A stretch of 35,092 bases of DNA from Thermodesulfobacteriota bacterium (GCA_028282145.1 JANQIN010000019.1:1-35092); one strand, 5' to 3'. Numbered from the stretch's first letter, positions 1-8,808 are shown. Made by a program: numbers and translations. The notes: generated by a model not told the origin, from the letters alone.

Positions 1-492
1 GGTTCGGTCTGTACCACCCGGGTTAAAACCGGCGTCGGTTATCCCCAGCTCTCTGCCGTGATCGAATGTGCCGACGCTGCCCATGGGCTTGGAGGACGAA
101 TCATCTCCGATGGAGGTTGTGCGTGCGCCGGGGATGTCGCCAAAGCTTTTGGAGGCGGGGCCGACTTTGTCATGCTCGGGGGAATGCTTGCGGGGCATGA
201 CGAAAGTGGCGGCGAGCTGATCGAACGCAACGGCCAGCAGTTTAAACTGTTTTACGGCATGAGCTCGGCCACCGCCATGGAGAACTATGCCGGCGGTGTC
301 GCAGACTACCGCTCCTCAGAAGGGAAAACTGTAGAAGTTCGTTATCGGGGCCCTATCGAGACCACCGTAAAAGATGTTCTTGGCGGGCTTCGCTCTGCCT
401 GCACTTACATCGGAGCCGGAGCTCTGCGCGAGTTATCCAAACGCACGACCTTTATCCGTGTCATGGAGCAGGAAAACCAGATTTTTTCCTAA
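1..492 (+). CDS. guaC: GMP reductase, C-terminal part (5' end outside window)
   Basis: Converts GMP to IMP with NADPH in purine salvage; cytosolic IMPDH/GMPR barrel family. The reading frame is open from base 1 and holds the catalytic loop GSVCTTR, whose cysteine matches Cys186 of the E. coli enzyme, then the conserved [12 protein letters not shown] stretch, an SDGGC segment and the [19 protein letters not shown] phosphate-binding region. About 163 codons are present, so roughly the first 180 residues lie upstream of the window. The C-terminal [26 protein letters not shown] stretch favours GuaC over IMP dehydrogenase (split here as [21 protein letters not shown]). It is followed by its own terminator and looks monocistronic or last in its operon. 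Confidence 0.93.
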   Translation, partial: GSVCTTRVKTGVGYPQLSAVIECADAAHGLGGRIISDGGCACAGDVAKAFGGGADFVMLGGMLAGHDESGGELIERNGQQFKLFYGMSSATAMENYAGGVADYRSSEGKTVEVRYRGPIETTVKDVLGGLRSACTYIGAGALRELSKRTTFIRVMEQENQIFS

Positions 493-851
493 ACACGGTA
501 CCATTTCCTCTCAAGGCAGGGGCTCGTCCCCTGCCTTTCCTTTTGGCAAGGTTGTTTCTTTTTTCGGCATCGAACACAGTGTTTGCATCGTAACGAAAGT
601 TCAATTAAGGTGGCATTTTCATAGGTTAGCGCCGACACCCTCCGAAACTTTCTGGTAGACTGTTTCAGGCATTGTCGTTGCAAGCAACCACGTTTCATTC
701 TTATTTGTTCGTTGGCGAACATACGGAAAGGATCGCGGAGCTGACAGCCCGCCCGGATTTATCTTTATCGATCTGCCCCCGGCTGCGGCGGCAGGTTTTA
801 GTTCGGAACTCAGTTCCACACTGGCATGAATGCGTGAACAAGGAGACGATG
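493..851 (+). promoter_or_regulatory. Intergenic leader of the aap operon
   Basis: This gene-free stretch of about 360 bases holds the guaC terminator and then the presumed aapJ promoter and leader. Visible elements are an extended -10-like TGGTAGACT ending at 661 with CCGACA 18 bases upstream, and three short perfect inverted repeats: GTTGC/GCAAC (677-688), TGTTCG/CGAACA (706-721) and GGAACT/AGTTCC (805-817). A frame open from 672 runs into aapJ, but it precedes a clear signal peptide and Shine-Dalgarno site, so I treat it as non-coding. The promoter assignment is a weak guess. Confidence 0.35.
513..544 (+). terminator. Rho-independent terminator of guaC
   Basis: A perfect 10-bp stem (AAGGCAGGGG at 513-522 with CCCCTGCCTT at 528-537) and a 5-nt loop are followed by a T-rich run to 544. 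It lies 20 bases after the guaC stop codon. Confidence 0.85.
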
Positions 852-1871
852 ATGAAACAACGCAAACTGATCGCCCTGGTACTGTCCATTTTTCTGTTTC
901 TTCCCTGTCTGGCTTTCGCCGGCAAAGACCTGGACGCCGTTCGGAAGAAAGGCTTTATTCAGGTCGGTGTTAACGGTGGTGTCTTTGGTTTTGGCATGCC
1001 CGATGAAAAAGGTGTCTGGAAAGGCCTCGACGTTGATACCGGCCGTGCTGTGGCGGCAGCGGTATTCGGTGATGCCAATGCCATTAAGTTCACCCCGCTG
1101 ACCGCTGTTCAACGCTTCACCGCACTGCAGTCAGGCGAGATCGACCTTCTTGCCCGGAACGCCACCCGTACTCTGAGCCGTGACACCCAGCTCGGTCTGA
1201 ACTTCGTGACGACCAACTACTATGACGGTCAGGGCTTCCTGATTCCCAAGGCCCTTGGCGTCAAGAGCGCCAAAGACCTGAGTGGTGCCACTGTCTGCGT
1301 TCTGCCCGGCACCACGACCGAGCAGAATGCTGCCGACTTCTTCCGCAGCAACAATATGGAATGGTCCCCTGTCGTGATCGAATCGACCAGCGAACTGGCC
1401 AAGACCTTCTTTGCCGGTCGTTGCGATGTTCTGACCTCCGACATCTCTCAGCTGGCCGGCACCCGCGCTACCGCTCCGAATCCGAAGAACTACGTCATCA
1501 TGCCGGAGGTCATCTCCAAGGAGCCCCTGAGCCCGGCCGTACGGCACGGCGATGACCAGTGGAAAGATATCGTCGACTTCTCGGTTCTGGCGATGATCGC
1601 TGCGGAAGAGATGGGAATTACCTCCAAAAATATCGACACCATGCTTAAGAGCAAGGATCCTAAGATCCAGCGCTTCCTCGGCGTAACCCCCGGCAACGGA
1701 AAAGCGCTCGGTCTTGATGAAAAGTGGGCCTACAACATCATCAAACAAGTCGGTAACTACGGCGAAGTCTTTGAACGCAACGTCGGTCCCAAGACCGCTC
1801 TTGGCCTTGAGCGTGGTCTGAATGCCCTTTGGACAAACGGCGGCTTGATGTACGCACCTCCTTTCAAGTAA
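852..1871 (+). CDS. aapJ: Periplasmic polar amino-acid binding protein (AapJ/BztA type)
   Basis: Solute-binding subunit of a PAAT-family ABC importer for polar L-amino acids (glutamate, glutamine, aspartate and similar in characterised AapJ and BztA). The product is 339 residues, normal for AapJ. It starts with a basic n-region (MKQRK), a hydrophobic stretch and a cleavage site near FAGK, so it is exported by Sec. The mature protein opens with the family pattern LDAVRKKGFIQVGVN. The start at 852 is preferred because AAGGAG lies 6 bases upstream; ATG 849 is only 3 bases from it. First gene of aapJQMP. A strong hairpin follows at 1885-1914 and probably raises its expression over the permease genes. 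The ligand cannot be read from sequence alone. Confidence 0.9.
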   Translation: MKQRKLIALVLSIFLFLPCLAFAGKDLDAVRKKGFIQVGVNGGVFGFGMPDEKGVWKGLDVDTGRAVAAAVFGDANAIKFTPLTAVQRFTALQSGEIDLLARNATRTLSRDTQLGLNFVTTNYYDGQGFLIPKALGVKSAKDLSGATVCVLPGTTTEQNAADFFRSNNMEWSPVVIESTSELAKTFFAGRCDVLTSDISQLAGTRATAPNPKNYVIMPEVISKEPLSPAVRHGDDQWKDIVDFSVLAMIAAEEMGITSKNIDTMLKSKDPKIQRFLGVTPGNGKALGLDEKWAYNIIKQVGNYGEVFERNVGPKTALGLERGLNALWTNGGLMYAPPFK

Positions 1872-1884
1872 ACTGCACCAATCC

Positions 1885-1920
1885 ACTCGGGAAGGCCCCG
1901 TGGCCTTCCCGAGTTTCGTT
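1885..1920 (+). terminator. Intercistronic hairpin between aapJ and aapQ
   Basis: A perfect 13-bp stem (1885-1897 with 1902-1914) with a CCGT loop is followed by only a loose T-rich stretch (TTCGTTGTTC). This is typical of a partial terminator or mRNA-stabilising hairpin behind a binding-protein gene. Confidence 0.75.
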
Positions 1921-1963
1921 GTTCTGTTCTGAAACATATTGCGATTCACGGGATGAGGAATTG

Positions 1964-3163
1964 ATGAGTGCCCCCACACCCCAAGGGTCCCCTGCAGAAG
2001 AGTTGCCCCAGGCAGTTCCTTTCTGGCGGGATCCCGCCAAACGTGCCCTGGCGTTTCAGTTGGTCGTTCTGATCATCGTTGGCGCTGTCGGATACGTTCT
2101 TTTCTCCAACACCCAGGCCAACCTGGAGCGTCAGAACATCGCTTCCGGTTTTGAGTTTCTTGAGAAAGAAGCCTCTTTTGAGATCGGAGAGTCCCTGATC
2201 GACTACTCCGCAGCTGACCGGTACAGCCGGGCCCTTCTGGTGGGGCTGTTGAATACTCTGAAGGTCTCCCTGATCGGTATTGTGCTGACGCTGGCCCTGG
2301 GTACGATCGTCGGTATTGCCCGCCTGTCTCACAACTGGCTGGTATCCAAGTTCTCTGCCTGGTTTATCGAAGTCATGCAGAACATCCCCGTTCTGCTGCA
2401 GCTCTTTTTCTGGTACGCCATTTTTTACGAAACATTCCCAGCCCCGCGACAGGCGCTGAACCCCATGCCCGGCGTCTACCTGTGTAACCGGGGGCTTTTA
2501 TTCGGGGTCCCCGAAAGCCACCCGATTCACACCTGGATGTTGTTGGCCTTTATTGTTGCCTGTTTCAGCTGGTGGGGCTTCAACCGCTGGGCCCACGGGT
2601 TCCAGGACCGGACCGGCAAAGCATTACCTGTCATTCGGATGGGATTGACTCTCTGTATCCTTCTTCCGGCTGTGACCTGGTTAATCGGCGGTGCACCGAC
2701 CGCTATGGACCTTCCAGTCTTGAAGGGGTTTAACTTTAAAGGTGGTCAGGCGTTAACCCCTGAATTCTGTGCCCTCCTCTTCGGTCTGGTTCTGTATACC
2801 TCGGCTTTTGTCGCTGAAATTGTCCGGGCGGGTATTCAGGCGATCAATCGGGGGCAGGTCGAGGCCGCCATGTCGATCGGTCTGAAACCTGGCCAGGTCT
2901 TGCGGCTGGTGATTCTGCCACAGGCCCTTCGGGTGATTATCCCTCCGGTGACCAGCCAGATGATGAACCTGACCAAAAACAGCTCCCTGGCAGTGGCGAT
3001 CGGCTATCCCGATTTCGTTGCCGTCACCAATACCACCATCAATCAGACCGGTCAGGCGATTGAAGGGGTTGCCCTGATCATGGTGGTGTACCTGTTCCTC
3101 AGCCTTTCGACGTCGGCCTTTATGAACTGGTACAACAAACGCATGGCGTTGGTGGAAAGGTAG
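1964..3163 (+). CDS. aapQ: Amino-acid ABC transporter permease, AapQ/BztB type
   Basis: Inner-membrane permease of the polar amino-acid importer, 399 residues, the large size typical of AapQ. A first membrane segment lies near residues 33-50. The permease domain begins with the family pattern LLVGLLNTLKVSLIGI near residue 90. The C-terminal part holds the EAA loop (EAAMSIGLKPGQVLRLVILPQALR) that docks on the ATPase (key residues EAA...G.....ILPQA). Between them is the long hydrophilic insertion seen in AapQ and BztB. ATG 1964 is preceded by GAGGAA; the frame is open further upstream to 1829, but that would read through the aapJ hairpin. Pairs with AapM, which starts 4 bases after its stop. 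Confidence 0.9.
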   Translation: MSAPTPQGSPAEELPQAVPFWRDPAKRALAFQLVVLIIVGAVGYVLFSNTQANLERQNIASGFEFLEKEASFEIGESLIDYSAADRYSRALLVGLLNTLKVSLIGIVLTLALGTIVGIARLSHNWLVSKFSAWFIEVMQNIPVLLQLFFWYAIFYETFPAPRQALNPMPGVYLCNRGLLFGVPESHPIHTWMLLAFIVACFSWWGFNRWAHGFQDRTGKALPVIRMGLTLCILLPAVTWLIGGAPTAMDLPVLKGFNFKGGQALTPEFCALLFGLVLYTSAFVAEIVRAGIQAINRGQVEAAMSIGLKPGQVLRLVILPQALRVIIPPVTSQMMNLTKNSSLAVAIGYPDFVAVTNTTINQTGQAIEGVALIMVVYLFLSLSTSAFMNWYNKRMALVER

Positions 3164-3167
3164 ACCG

Positions 3168-4265
3168 ATGAGCGAACCTGTAACCACAACTTCGGCTACC
3201 GAGGAGATCAAGCCCCCAGTCAGCAATGTGGGCGTTCTCGGCTGGATCAAGGAAAACCTTTTTGACGGCTGGTTCAATACCACCCTTACTCTGCTGACCC
3301 TGTTCGTGCTTTACAAGGTCCTGCCGCCTTTTGTCCAATGGGCGTTTATTGACGCAATCTGGTCTCTGACAGAAGGGGCCCGTCCCGGTGGGGACGGTGC
3401 CGTCTGGGCGGTTATTCCGGAGAACGTTCGCTTTATCTTGTTCGGATTTTTTCCGGAAGGCCAGACCTGGCGCCCTATCGCCGCTATTCTGATCCTGTTT
3501 GCACTGGTCTTTTACAGTAAGGACCTCACGAACTGGAATCGCTTCTTTGGCCCGATCTGGACCGTCGGCATCCTTGTGATGGGCGTGCTGATGTACGGTG
3601 GGATTTTCGGACTCCCGGTTGTTGAGACCTCTAAATGGTCCGGCTTCCCCCTGACCCTGACTCTGTCTCTTTTCGGCATGGTTGGTGCCTATCCGCTGGG
3701 AGTTCTGCTTGCCCTCGGACGCCGGTCCCGGATGCCTGCAATCAAATCCCTCTGCGTGGTCTACATCGAACTGATCCGCGGAGTTCCCCTGATCAGCCTG
3801 CTCTTTATGAGTTCGGTCATGTTCCCCCTCTTCCTGCCTGAGGGAATGACCATCGACAAGATTCTTCGCGCCCAGATCGCCATTATTCTCTTTACCGCGG
3901 CTTATATCGCCGAAGTGGTTCGTGGTGGTCTGCAGGCAATCCCCAAAGGGCAGTACGAAGCGGCTGAATCTCTGGGCCTTCCGTACGGGCTGACCATGCG
4001 GTTAATCATTCTTCCGCAGGCTCTGAAGATTGTGATTCCTCCGACCGTAGGTATCCTGATTTCGGCCTTCAAAGATACCTCTCTGGTGGTGATTATCGCC
4101 CTGTATGATCTGTTGAAAACGACCCAGGTGACGCTGTCCAACCCCAAATGGATGGGCTTCTCCACCGAGGCATACATTTTTCTGGCCATCCTTTATTTCA
4201 TCTGCTGCTACGTCATGTCCAGTTTCAGCCGTAAACTGGAAAAGGCGCTGCACACCGGCCGCTAG
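3168..4265 (+). CDS. aapM: Amino-acid ABC transporter permease, AapM/BztC type
   Basis: Second inner-membrane permease of the polar amino-acid importer, 365 residues. The N-terminal half holds four hydrophobic segments (from about residue 42). The second half has the permease signature, with GLPVVETSKWSGFPLTL leading into the core domain and the EAA motif EAAESLGLPYGLTMRLIILPQ. It starts 4 bases after the aapQ stop with AAAGG as ribosome site, and it ends 15 bases before aapP, which indicates tight co-transcription. It is probably a heterodimer partner of AapQ. Substrate preference is not visible. Confidence 0.9.
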   Translation: MSEPVTTTSATEEIKPPVSNVGVLGWIKENLFDGWFNTTLTLLTLFVLYKVLPPFVQWAFIDAIWSLTEGARPGGDGAVWAVIPENVRFILFGFFPEGQTWRPIAAILILFALVFYSKDLTNWNRFFGPIWTVGILVMGVLMYGGIFGLPVVETSKWSGFPLTLTLSLFGMVGAYPLGVLLALGRRSRMPAIKSLCVVYIELIRGVPLISLLFMSSVMFPLFLPEGMTIDKILRAQIAIILFTAAYIAEVVRGGLQAIPKGQYEAAESLGLPYGLTMRLIILPQALKIVIPPTVGILISAFKDTSLVVIIALYDLLKTTQVTLSNPKWMGFSTEAYIFLAILYFICCYVMSSFSRKLEKALHTGR

Positions 4266-4280
4266 CTGTGAGAGCATACG

Positions 4281-5027
4281 ATGACTGAAACGAACGAAAA
4301 CCCGATTATCGAAATCACTGCCATGCACAAATGGTACGGTGACTTCCACGTCCTTAACGATATCAACCTGCAGGTTCAGCAGGGGGAACGGATCGTTATC
4401 TGCGGCCCTTCCGGTTCGGGGAAATCGACCCTGATCCGCTGCATCAACCGGCTGGAAGAACACCAGCGGGGCAGTATTGTGGTGGATGGGATCGAATTAA
4501 CCAACGATATCAAGAACATTGAACAGGTGCGTGCCGAAGTGGGGATGGTCTTCCAGCATTTCAACCTCTTCCCTCACCTGACCATTCTGGACAATCTGAC
4601 CCTGGGACCGATCTGGGTCCGAAAAACCCCCAAAAAAGAAGCGGAAGACATAGCGATGATGTTTCTGGAGAAGGTCCAGATTGCGGATCAGGCCATGAAA
4701 TATCCCGGTCAGCTTTCCGGTGGGCAACAGCAGCGTGTCGCCATCGCACGAAGCCTGTGCATGAAGCCCAATGTCATGCTGTTTGATGAACCAACCTCCG
4801 CTCTCGATCCGGAAATGGTGAAAGAGGTTCTGGACGTCATGATCCAGCTGGCCGAGGACGGTATCACCATGCTGGTGGTCACCCATGAGATGGGGTTCGC
4901 CAAATCGGTGGCCCACCGAGTCATGTTTATGGATGCCGGCAAGGTTGTGGAAGAAAACAATCCCCACGATTTCTTTGACAACCCACAACATGAACGCACG
5001 CAGCTATTTCTCAGCCAGATTCTGTAA
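4281..5027 (+). CDS. aapP: Amino-acid ABC transporter ATP-binding protein
   Basis: Cytoplasmic ATPase of the polar amino-acid importer, 248 residues, the usual size for AapP, GlnQ and GltL. Walker A is GPSGSGKST (about residues 44-52), the ABC signature is LSGGQQQR, Walker B is [14 protein letters not shown] and the switch histidine lies in VVTHEMGF. The opening [16 protein letters not shown] is typical of the PAAT family. Last gene of aapJQMP; a two-way terminator follows 22 bases after the stop. Confidence 0.93.
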   Translation: MTETNENPIIEITAMHKWYGDFHVLNDINLQVQQGERIVICGPSGSGKSTLIRCINRLEEHQRGSIVVDGIELTNDIKNIEQVRAEVGMVFQHFNLFPHLTILDNLTLGPIWVRKTPKKEAEDIAMMFLEKVQIADQAMKYPGQLSGGQQQRVAIARSLCMKPNVMLFDEPTSALDPEMVKEVLDVMIQLAEDGITMLVVTHEMGFAKSVAHRVMFMDAGKVVEENNPHDFFDNPQHERTQLFLSQIL

Positions 5028-5049
5028 CCTCTGCTATTTTACAGACACA

Positions 5050-5079
5050 AAAAAGGCCACCCTTCAGGGTGGCCTTTTT
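5050..5079. terminator. Two-way terminator between aapP and asd
   Basis: A 13-bp perfect stem (AAAAAGGCCACCC at 5050-5062 with GGGTGGCCTTTTT at 5067-5079) has a TTCA loop. A-tract and T-tract on either side let it stop both aapP (+) and asd (-), which converge here. Confidence 0.93.
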
Positions 5080-5096
5080 AATTGTTATTCAACCGT

Positions 5097-6215
5097 TTAG
5101 TTCGTATAAGCCAGAATAATTTTCAAAATTCTCCGCACCGGTTCAGCGGCTCCCCACAATAGCTGATCGCCCACTGAAAAAGCGGAGATATATTCAGGGC
5201 CGATATTCATCTTATGAATCCGCCCCACAGGAATCGACAGCGTTCCGGAAACCTTCACCGGTGTCAGCTCCTCTGCAGTTGCTTCACGCTCGTTGGGAAC
5301 GACATTCACCCACTCATTGTGCCCGGCAATAATCTTTTCGATCTGGCCGACCGGAAGATCTTCTTTCAGTTTGATGGTGAAGGCCTGGGAGTGGCACCGC
5401 ATGGCGCCGATACGAACACAGAGTCCGTCGATCGGAATTCGCTCCGCTGCGGAATTTCCAAGGATTTTATTGGTTTCGGAAACGCCTTTCCACTCTTCTT
5501 TGGTCTGCCCTCCTTCAACCGGGACATCGATCCAGGGGATCAGACTGGCTGCCAGGGGAACACCCCACTGATCGAGAGTCAACGACCCATCGTTCAGTTT
5601 TGCAGTGACTTTTTTATCAATATCGAGGATGGCCGTTCTGGGGTTCGCCAGGAGATCTTTCACATCGGCTTCAAGTTCACCCATCTGGGTCAACAGCTCA
5701 CGCATATTTTGCGCTCCTGCCCCGGAAGCCGCCTGATAGGTCATGGAACTGATCCATTGGACCAGACCGGCTTCAAACAACCCGCCCAACGCCATCAGCA
5801 TCAGAGAAACGGTACAGTTGCCACCGATAAAGTTTTTCACTCCGGCAGCCAAACCGTCGTCGATGACCTGACGGTTGACCGGATCAAGAACGATAATGGC
5901 ATCATCTTTCATGCGCAAAGCGGAAGCGGCATCAACCCAGTATCCGTTCCACCGCTGTCTCAACTCCGGATAAACCGCGCGCGTATAGTCGCCACCCTGA
6001 CAGGAGACAATGATATCCATCTCCGCCAACCGATCGATATCCTTGGCATCGACCAGGGGCTGGCTCCCTTGTCCGACATCAGGCCCATTCTGCCCGGCTT
6101 GAGAGGTGGTAAAAAAGACTGGCTCAAACCCCTGAAAGTCCTTTTCGGCGAGCATTCGTTCCATCAGAACCGACCCAACCATGCCACGCCAACCTACAAA
6201 ACCGACACGCATCAT
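5097..6215 (-). CDS. asd: Aspartate-semialdehyde dehydrogenase
   Basis: Reduces L-aspartyl-4-phosphate to aspartate semialdehyde with NADPH, the branch point to lysine/diaminopimelate, methionine and threonine. The 372-residue product matches the gammaproteobacterial form. The N-terminal motif is [14 protein letters not shown], the catalytic cysteine lies in GGNCTVSL, followed by [20 protein letters not shown] (key residues QAASGAGA), and the substrate-binding region is [11 protein letters not shown]. The first of two adjacent ATGs (6215) is chosen because AAGGA lies 7 bases upstream. It sits 21 bases downstream of the LysE/RhtB exporter gene, so the two are probably co-transcribed. Confidence 0.96.
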   Translation of the reverse strand: MMRVGFVGWRGMVGSVLMERMLAEKDFQGFEPVFFTTSQAGQNGPDVGQGSQPLVDAKDIDRLAEMDIIVSCQGGDYTRAVYPELRQRWNGYWVDAASALRMKDDAIIVLDPVNRQVIDDGLAAGVKNFIGGNCTVSLMLMALGGLFEAGLVQWISSMTYQAASGAGAQNMRELLTQMGELEADVKDLLANPRTAILDIDKKVTAKLNDGSLTLDQWGVPLAASLIPWIDVPVEGGQTKEEWKGVSETNKILGNSAAERIPIDGLCVRIGAMRCHSQAFTIKLKEDLPVGQIEKIIAGHNEWVNVVPNEREATAEELTPVKVSGTLSIPVGRIHKMNIGPEYISAFSVGDQLLWGAAEPVRRILKIILAYTN

Positions 6216-6236
6216 CTTTTTATCCTTTTTCGACGG

Positions 6237-6866
6237 TTATTTCTGACCGGCAAACGCCAGCTTGACGCTAAATCCTAAAAATACCGACCCGGTAAGCCAT
6301 CGCAGAAGCCGCTGGCCACGACCGGTGGTCTGAATCCGGGAAGATAGGTAACCCACCAACAGTACCACATGCGTATGAACGATGCCTGCCATCAAGGCGT
6401 GAACCAAGCCCAACAGAGCAATCTGAGTTCCTGCGTTGGCATTGATCGGATGGATAAATTGAGGCAACAGAGCCACCATCAGCAGGGTAATTTTGGGATT
6501 CAGGAGGCATACCAGAGCACCATTGCGATAGATCTGCCACCCTGTGCGCGCCTGTCGGTCCACAGTCGTACCGGAAACCCCACCCTGCCTGAACGCCTTG
6601 ATGGCAAGCCAGGCTAGATAACCGCAACCCGCAAACTTGACCAGGGTAAACGCCAGAGTTGAGACCTGAAGCAGAGCCGACAGCCCACAGGCAGCCGCAG
6701 CCGCCTGACCGAGAATTCCGGTAGAATTCCCGAGATTTCCGATCATTCCGGCCTTTCGTCCATGGCCAAGGGTGGTTGAAATCGTATAGACCCAGCTGGG
6801 GCCGGGAGACAAAGCGATCATCAGACTCACCACACAGAATCCCAACAGTTGTGACAGTTCGATCAT
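6237..6866 (-). CDS. LysE/RhtB-family amino-acid exporter
   Basis: A 209-residue inner-membrane protein with about six hydrophobic segments. It has the family motif near residues 15-30 (ALSPGPSWVYTIST) and a glycine-rich loop, GRKAGMIGNLGNSTG. LysE/RhtB proteins export lysine, threonine, homoserine and similar amino acids. Its position directly upstream of asd, the entry to lysine/threonine/methionine synthesis, supports efflux of a product of that pathway; this is inference. The upstream region is shared divergently with the SseB-like gene at 6975. RhtB, YggA or RhtC specificity cannot be assigned. Confidence 0.88.
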   Translation of the reverse strand: MIELSQLLGFCVVSLMIALSPGPSWVYTISTTLGHGRKAGMIGNLGNSTGILGQAAAAACGLSALLQVSTLAFTLVKFAGCGYLAWLAIKAFRQGGVSGTTVDRQARTGWQIYRNGALVCLLNPKITLLMVALLPQFIHPINANAGTQIALLGLVHALMAGIVHTHVVLLVGYLSSRIQTTGRGQRLLRWLTGSVFLGFSVKLAFAGQK

Positions 6867-6974
6867 GCGGACAACCCTTTCAAGGAACTTGTGACATCAA
6901 GCAAATCCGGCTGACGTCACGCGAACCTTTCTGGTACCATAAAAGTGCTGATATTATCAATAAAAGGAGCTCGC
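6867..6974. promoter_or_regulatory. Divergent promoter region, rhtB-like / sseB-like
   Basis: Short region between two divergent genes. It contains the perfect 8-base palindrome TGACGTCA (6912-6919) and a -10-like TATTAT at 6952-6957 for the plus-strand gene, with TTTCTG 18 bases upstream. The -35 match is poor, so this is tentative. Confidence 0.35.
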
Positions 6975-7379
6975 GTGGAAACCCAATTAGATAAAGCCCT
7001 TGTTGCGGCGCAACAGGATGCTTCTGCGAAAAAGACCTACTTCGAAACGATTCTCAACACCGCCTTTTTTGTACCAACCGACAATCGCACTGACGGTCAG
7101 TCCGCAGCCCTTGAGGCTCAGGCTGGCGATGAAATCACCCCGCTTGTTCTTAAGCATGGGGAAAGGCCTTACCTGCTTCTCTTCGACACCCATGATCGTA
7201 TGCTTGCCTGGGCGGGCCAGGAGATCGCCCATGTGCAGCTTCCCGGCTACGTCCTGGCAGAGATGACCAAGGGCGATCTCTTCTGGGCACTGAACGTTGG
7301 CACAGAGCATCCGTACGAGCTGAATCCTGATCAGGTCAACTGGCTTCATCAGGAGGTCCAAAAAGCCGCAAAAAACTGA
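6975..7379 (+). CDS. SseB-like domain protein (paralogue 1)
   Basis: A 134-residue soluble protein with no signal peptide, related to the SseB N-terminal domain. The biochemical role of that family is not settled. GTG 6975 is chosen because AGGAG lies 5 bases upstream; an upstream ATG-type start at 6945 has no such site. Landmarks are YFETILNTAFFVPT near residue 22, LLLFDTHDRMLAWAGQEI near residue 68 and the proline/tryptophan-rich C-terminus (PDQVNWLHQEV). It is clearly paralogous to the protein at 18275, and the shared pattern FDT..R...WA.QE....LPG...EMT..DL.WA.N.GTE runs through both. Function unknown. Confidence 0.75.
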   Translation: METQLDKALVAAQQDASAKKTYFETILNTAFFVPTDNRTDGQSAALEAQAGDEITPLVLKHGERPYLLLFDTHDRMLAWAGQEIAHVQLPGYVLAEMTKGDLFWALNVGTEHPYELNPDQVNWLHQEVQKAAKN

Positions 7380-7396
7380 GGAAAACCTTTTTTCTC

Positions 7397-8170
7397 TCAG
7401 GGCGAGAAAAACTCCTTGAGGTACTTGAGATATCCGGGATGATTGTCGACATTGAAATGGTCAGCATCCTCAAGCTCTTGAACCTGAACAATCTCGTCTG
7501 GAAACGCCTCAGCTAGACGCCGACTATGCGCTTCAGGAATAACCTGATCCTGAACGGCAATAATGATTAAGGTCTCTGCGTCGATCCGTGGCACATGCGC
7601 CAGTGAATCGTACCTGTCTTTCAGCATCCAACTCACCGGGAAAAAGGGGTACTCCCTGCGTGCCAGAGCCACCATACTGTCATACGGGGTAACGAGGACC
7701 ATTCGCTTAACCGGACGCTGGGACGCAAGGTAGGTCGCAATACCGCTCCCCAGGCTGCGGCCCACGACCCAGACTTCCTCATGCTGAGACGCAATATGGT
7801 CGTAAAGGGCCACAGCATCCTTAAAAAGTCCCTCTTCTGACGGTTGCCCTGTACTGCCGCCGAACCCACGGTAATGAGGAAGATAGACCGTTTTCCCGGG
7901 AAATAACCGGTTGAAGACCGGCACATTCCATTCAACCGCCTCGGCATTTCCACCAAAGTAGATGATGGCGACGGACTTTCCCGGTTGGAGGTACCAGATT
8001 CTGAGACGTGTATCGTCATGCTCCAGGGTGAATCTTCCCCCCCTCGAATCACCCGGATCAGGTGTAGGGAAGTACAGATAGGCACGCTGGTTGAAATAGA
8101 GATAGGCAGCAAACCCCAAATAGGACAAGAAAAAAATCAAAAGACCTGAGGTCAACACAGAACGATGCAT
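7397..8170 (-). CDS. Membrane-anchored alpha/beta hydrolase
   Basis: A 257-residue serine hydrolase-fold protein with one N-terminal membrane anchor (about residues 5-25, LTSGLLIFFLSYLGFAAYLY), so the catalytic domain probably faces the periplasm. An oxyanion-type FGGNAE lies near residue 85. The nucleophile elbow is GRSLGSG, the acid lies in AVQDQVIPEAHS and the histidine in DADHFN. This pattern fits the BEM46/YfhR-like family. Start 8170 is preferred because GGAGG lies 9 bases upstream; in-frame ATG 8209 and a GTG/ATG-type start at 8278 would add a charged tail before the anchor. Substrate unknown. Divergent from the cyclophilin gene. Confidence 0.8.
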   Translation of the reverse strand: MHRSVLTSGLLIFFLSYLGFAAYLYFNQRAYLYFPTPDPGDSRGGRFTLEHDDTRLRIWYLQPGKSVAIIYFGGNAEAVEWNVPVFNRLFPGKTVYLPHYRGFGGSTGQPSEEGLFKDAVALYDHIASQHEEVWVVGRSLGSGIATYLASQRPVKRMVLVTPYDSMVALARREYPFFPVSWMLKDRYDSLAHVPRIDAETLIIIAVQDQVIPEAHSRRLAEAFPDEIVQVQELEDADHFNVDNHPGYLKYLKEFFSP

Positions 8171-8225
8171 CTCCTTCCGCCTCCCCCCTTCCAGATCAGG
8201 GTGAAACATTTCCGTTTTCGTTCTC

Positions 8226-8270
8226 TTTCGAAATAAACAGTTCTCCCTTATACTGCCCCTTTCAGGGAGG
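8226..8270 (+). promoter_or_regulatory. Putative promoter and ribosome site of the cyclophilin gene
   Basis: TATACT (8249-8254) is a good -10 hexamer, with a weak TTTCGA 17 bases upstream. A strong Shine-Dalgarno (AGGGAGG) ends at 8270, 7 bases before ATG 8278. The -35 is poor. Confidence 0.4.
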
Positions 8271-8277
8271 TCTGACA

Positions 8278-8790
8278 ATGAGCGAATCCAATCCGTTGGT
8301 CCAGATGATGACCAGTCGGGGGGAGATTATCCTGGAGCTCTTTCGGGACAAAGCCCCCATCAGTGTAGAAAATTTTATTCGTTATGCCCGGGAAGGACAT
8401 TATAACGGAACCATCTTTCACCGTGTTATCAAAGGTTTTATGGTGCAAGGTGGCGGCCTGACCGTTGAGATGGAAGAGAAACCAACTCACGATCCGATCG
8501 AAAACGAAGCCCGAAACGGTTTGAAACACAAGGTCGGAACAGTCGCCATGGCACGAACGACGGACGTTCACAGTGCCACCGCCCAGTTCTTTATCAACAC
8601 AGAGGTGAATAAAGAGCTGAATTTCACCGGTAACAATGAACGGGATTTTGGCTATGCCGTCTTTGGTGCCGTGGTTGATGGAATGGATATTGTCTATACC
8701 ATCGAGCAACAACCCGTCGAAGACCGGGATGGATTCGAAGGTGTACCGACAGAACCGATCGTGATCGAGTCTGTAGAAATTCTCGACTGA
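8278..8790 (+). CDS. ppiB: Cyclophilin-type peptidyl-prolyl cis-trans isomerase
   Basis: Catalyses cis-trans isomerisation of X-Pro bonds during protein folding. The 170-residue product has no signal peptide, so it is the cytoplasmic PpiB type. Catalytic and ligand residues are visible in IFHRVIKGFMVQGG (the arginine of FHR and the FMVQGG loop), in VAMAR and in AQFFINT. A strong Shine-Dalgarno lies 7 bases before the ATG. A clear terminator follows at 8809, so it is a single-gene unit. Confidence 0.95.
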   Translation: MSESNPLVQMMTSRGEIILELFRDKAPISVENFIRYAREGHYNGTIFHRVIKGFMVQGGGLTVEMEEKPTHDPIENEARNGLKHKVGTVAMARTTDVHSATAQFFINTEVNKELNFTGNNERDFGYAVFGAVVDGMDIVYTIEQQPVEDRDGFEGVPTEPIVIESVEILD

Positions 8791-8808
8791 ATCTCAAAAA
8801 CAATCTCC

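Noticed and set aside
1131-1979. 282-codon open frame on the minus strand over aapJ
   Set aside because: It is antisense to a clear binding-protein gene, has no recognisable family pattern and follows from the codon bias of the real gene.
5214-6278. 354-codon open frame on the plus strand over asd
   Set aside because: It mirrors the well-conserved Asd gene, starts without a convincing ribosome site and resembles no known protein.
6867-6974. Lysine riboswitch in front of the rhtB-asd unit
   Set aside because: Only about 108 bases separate the divergent starts, too short for the known lysine aptamer, and no fitting structure is visible.
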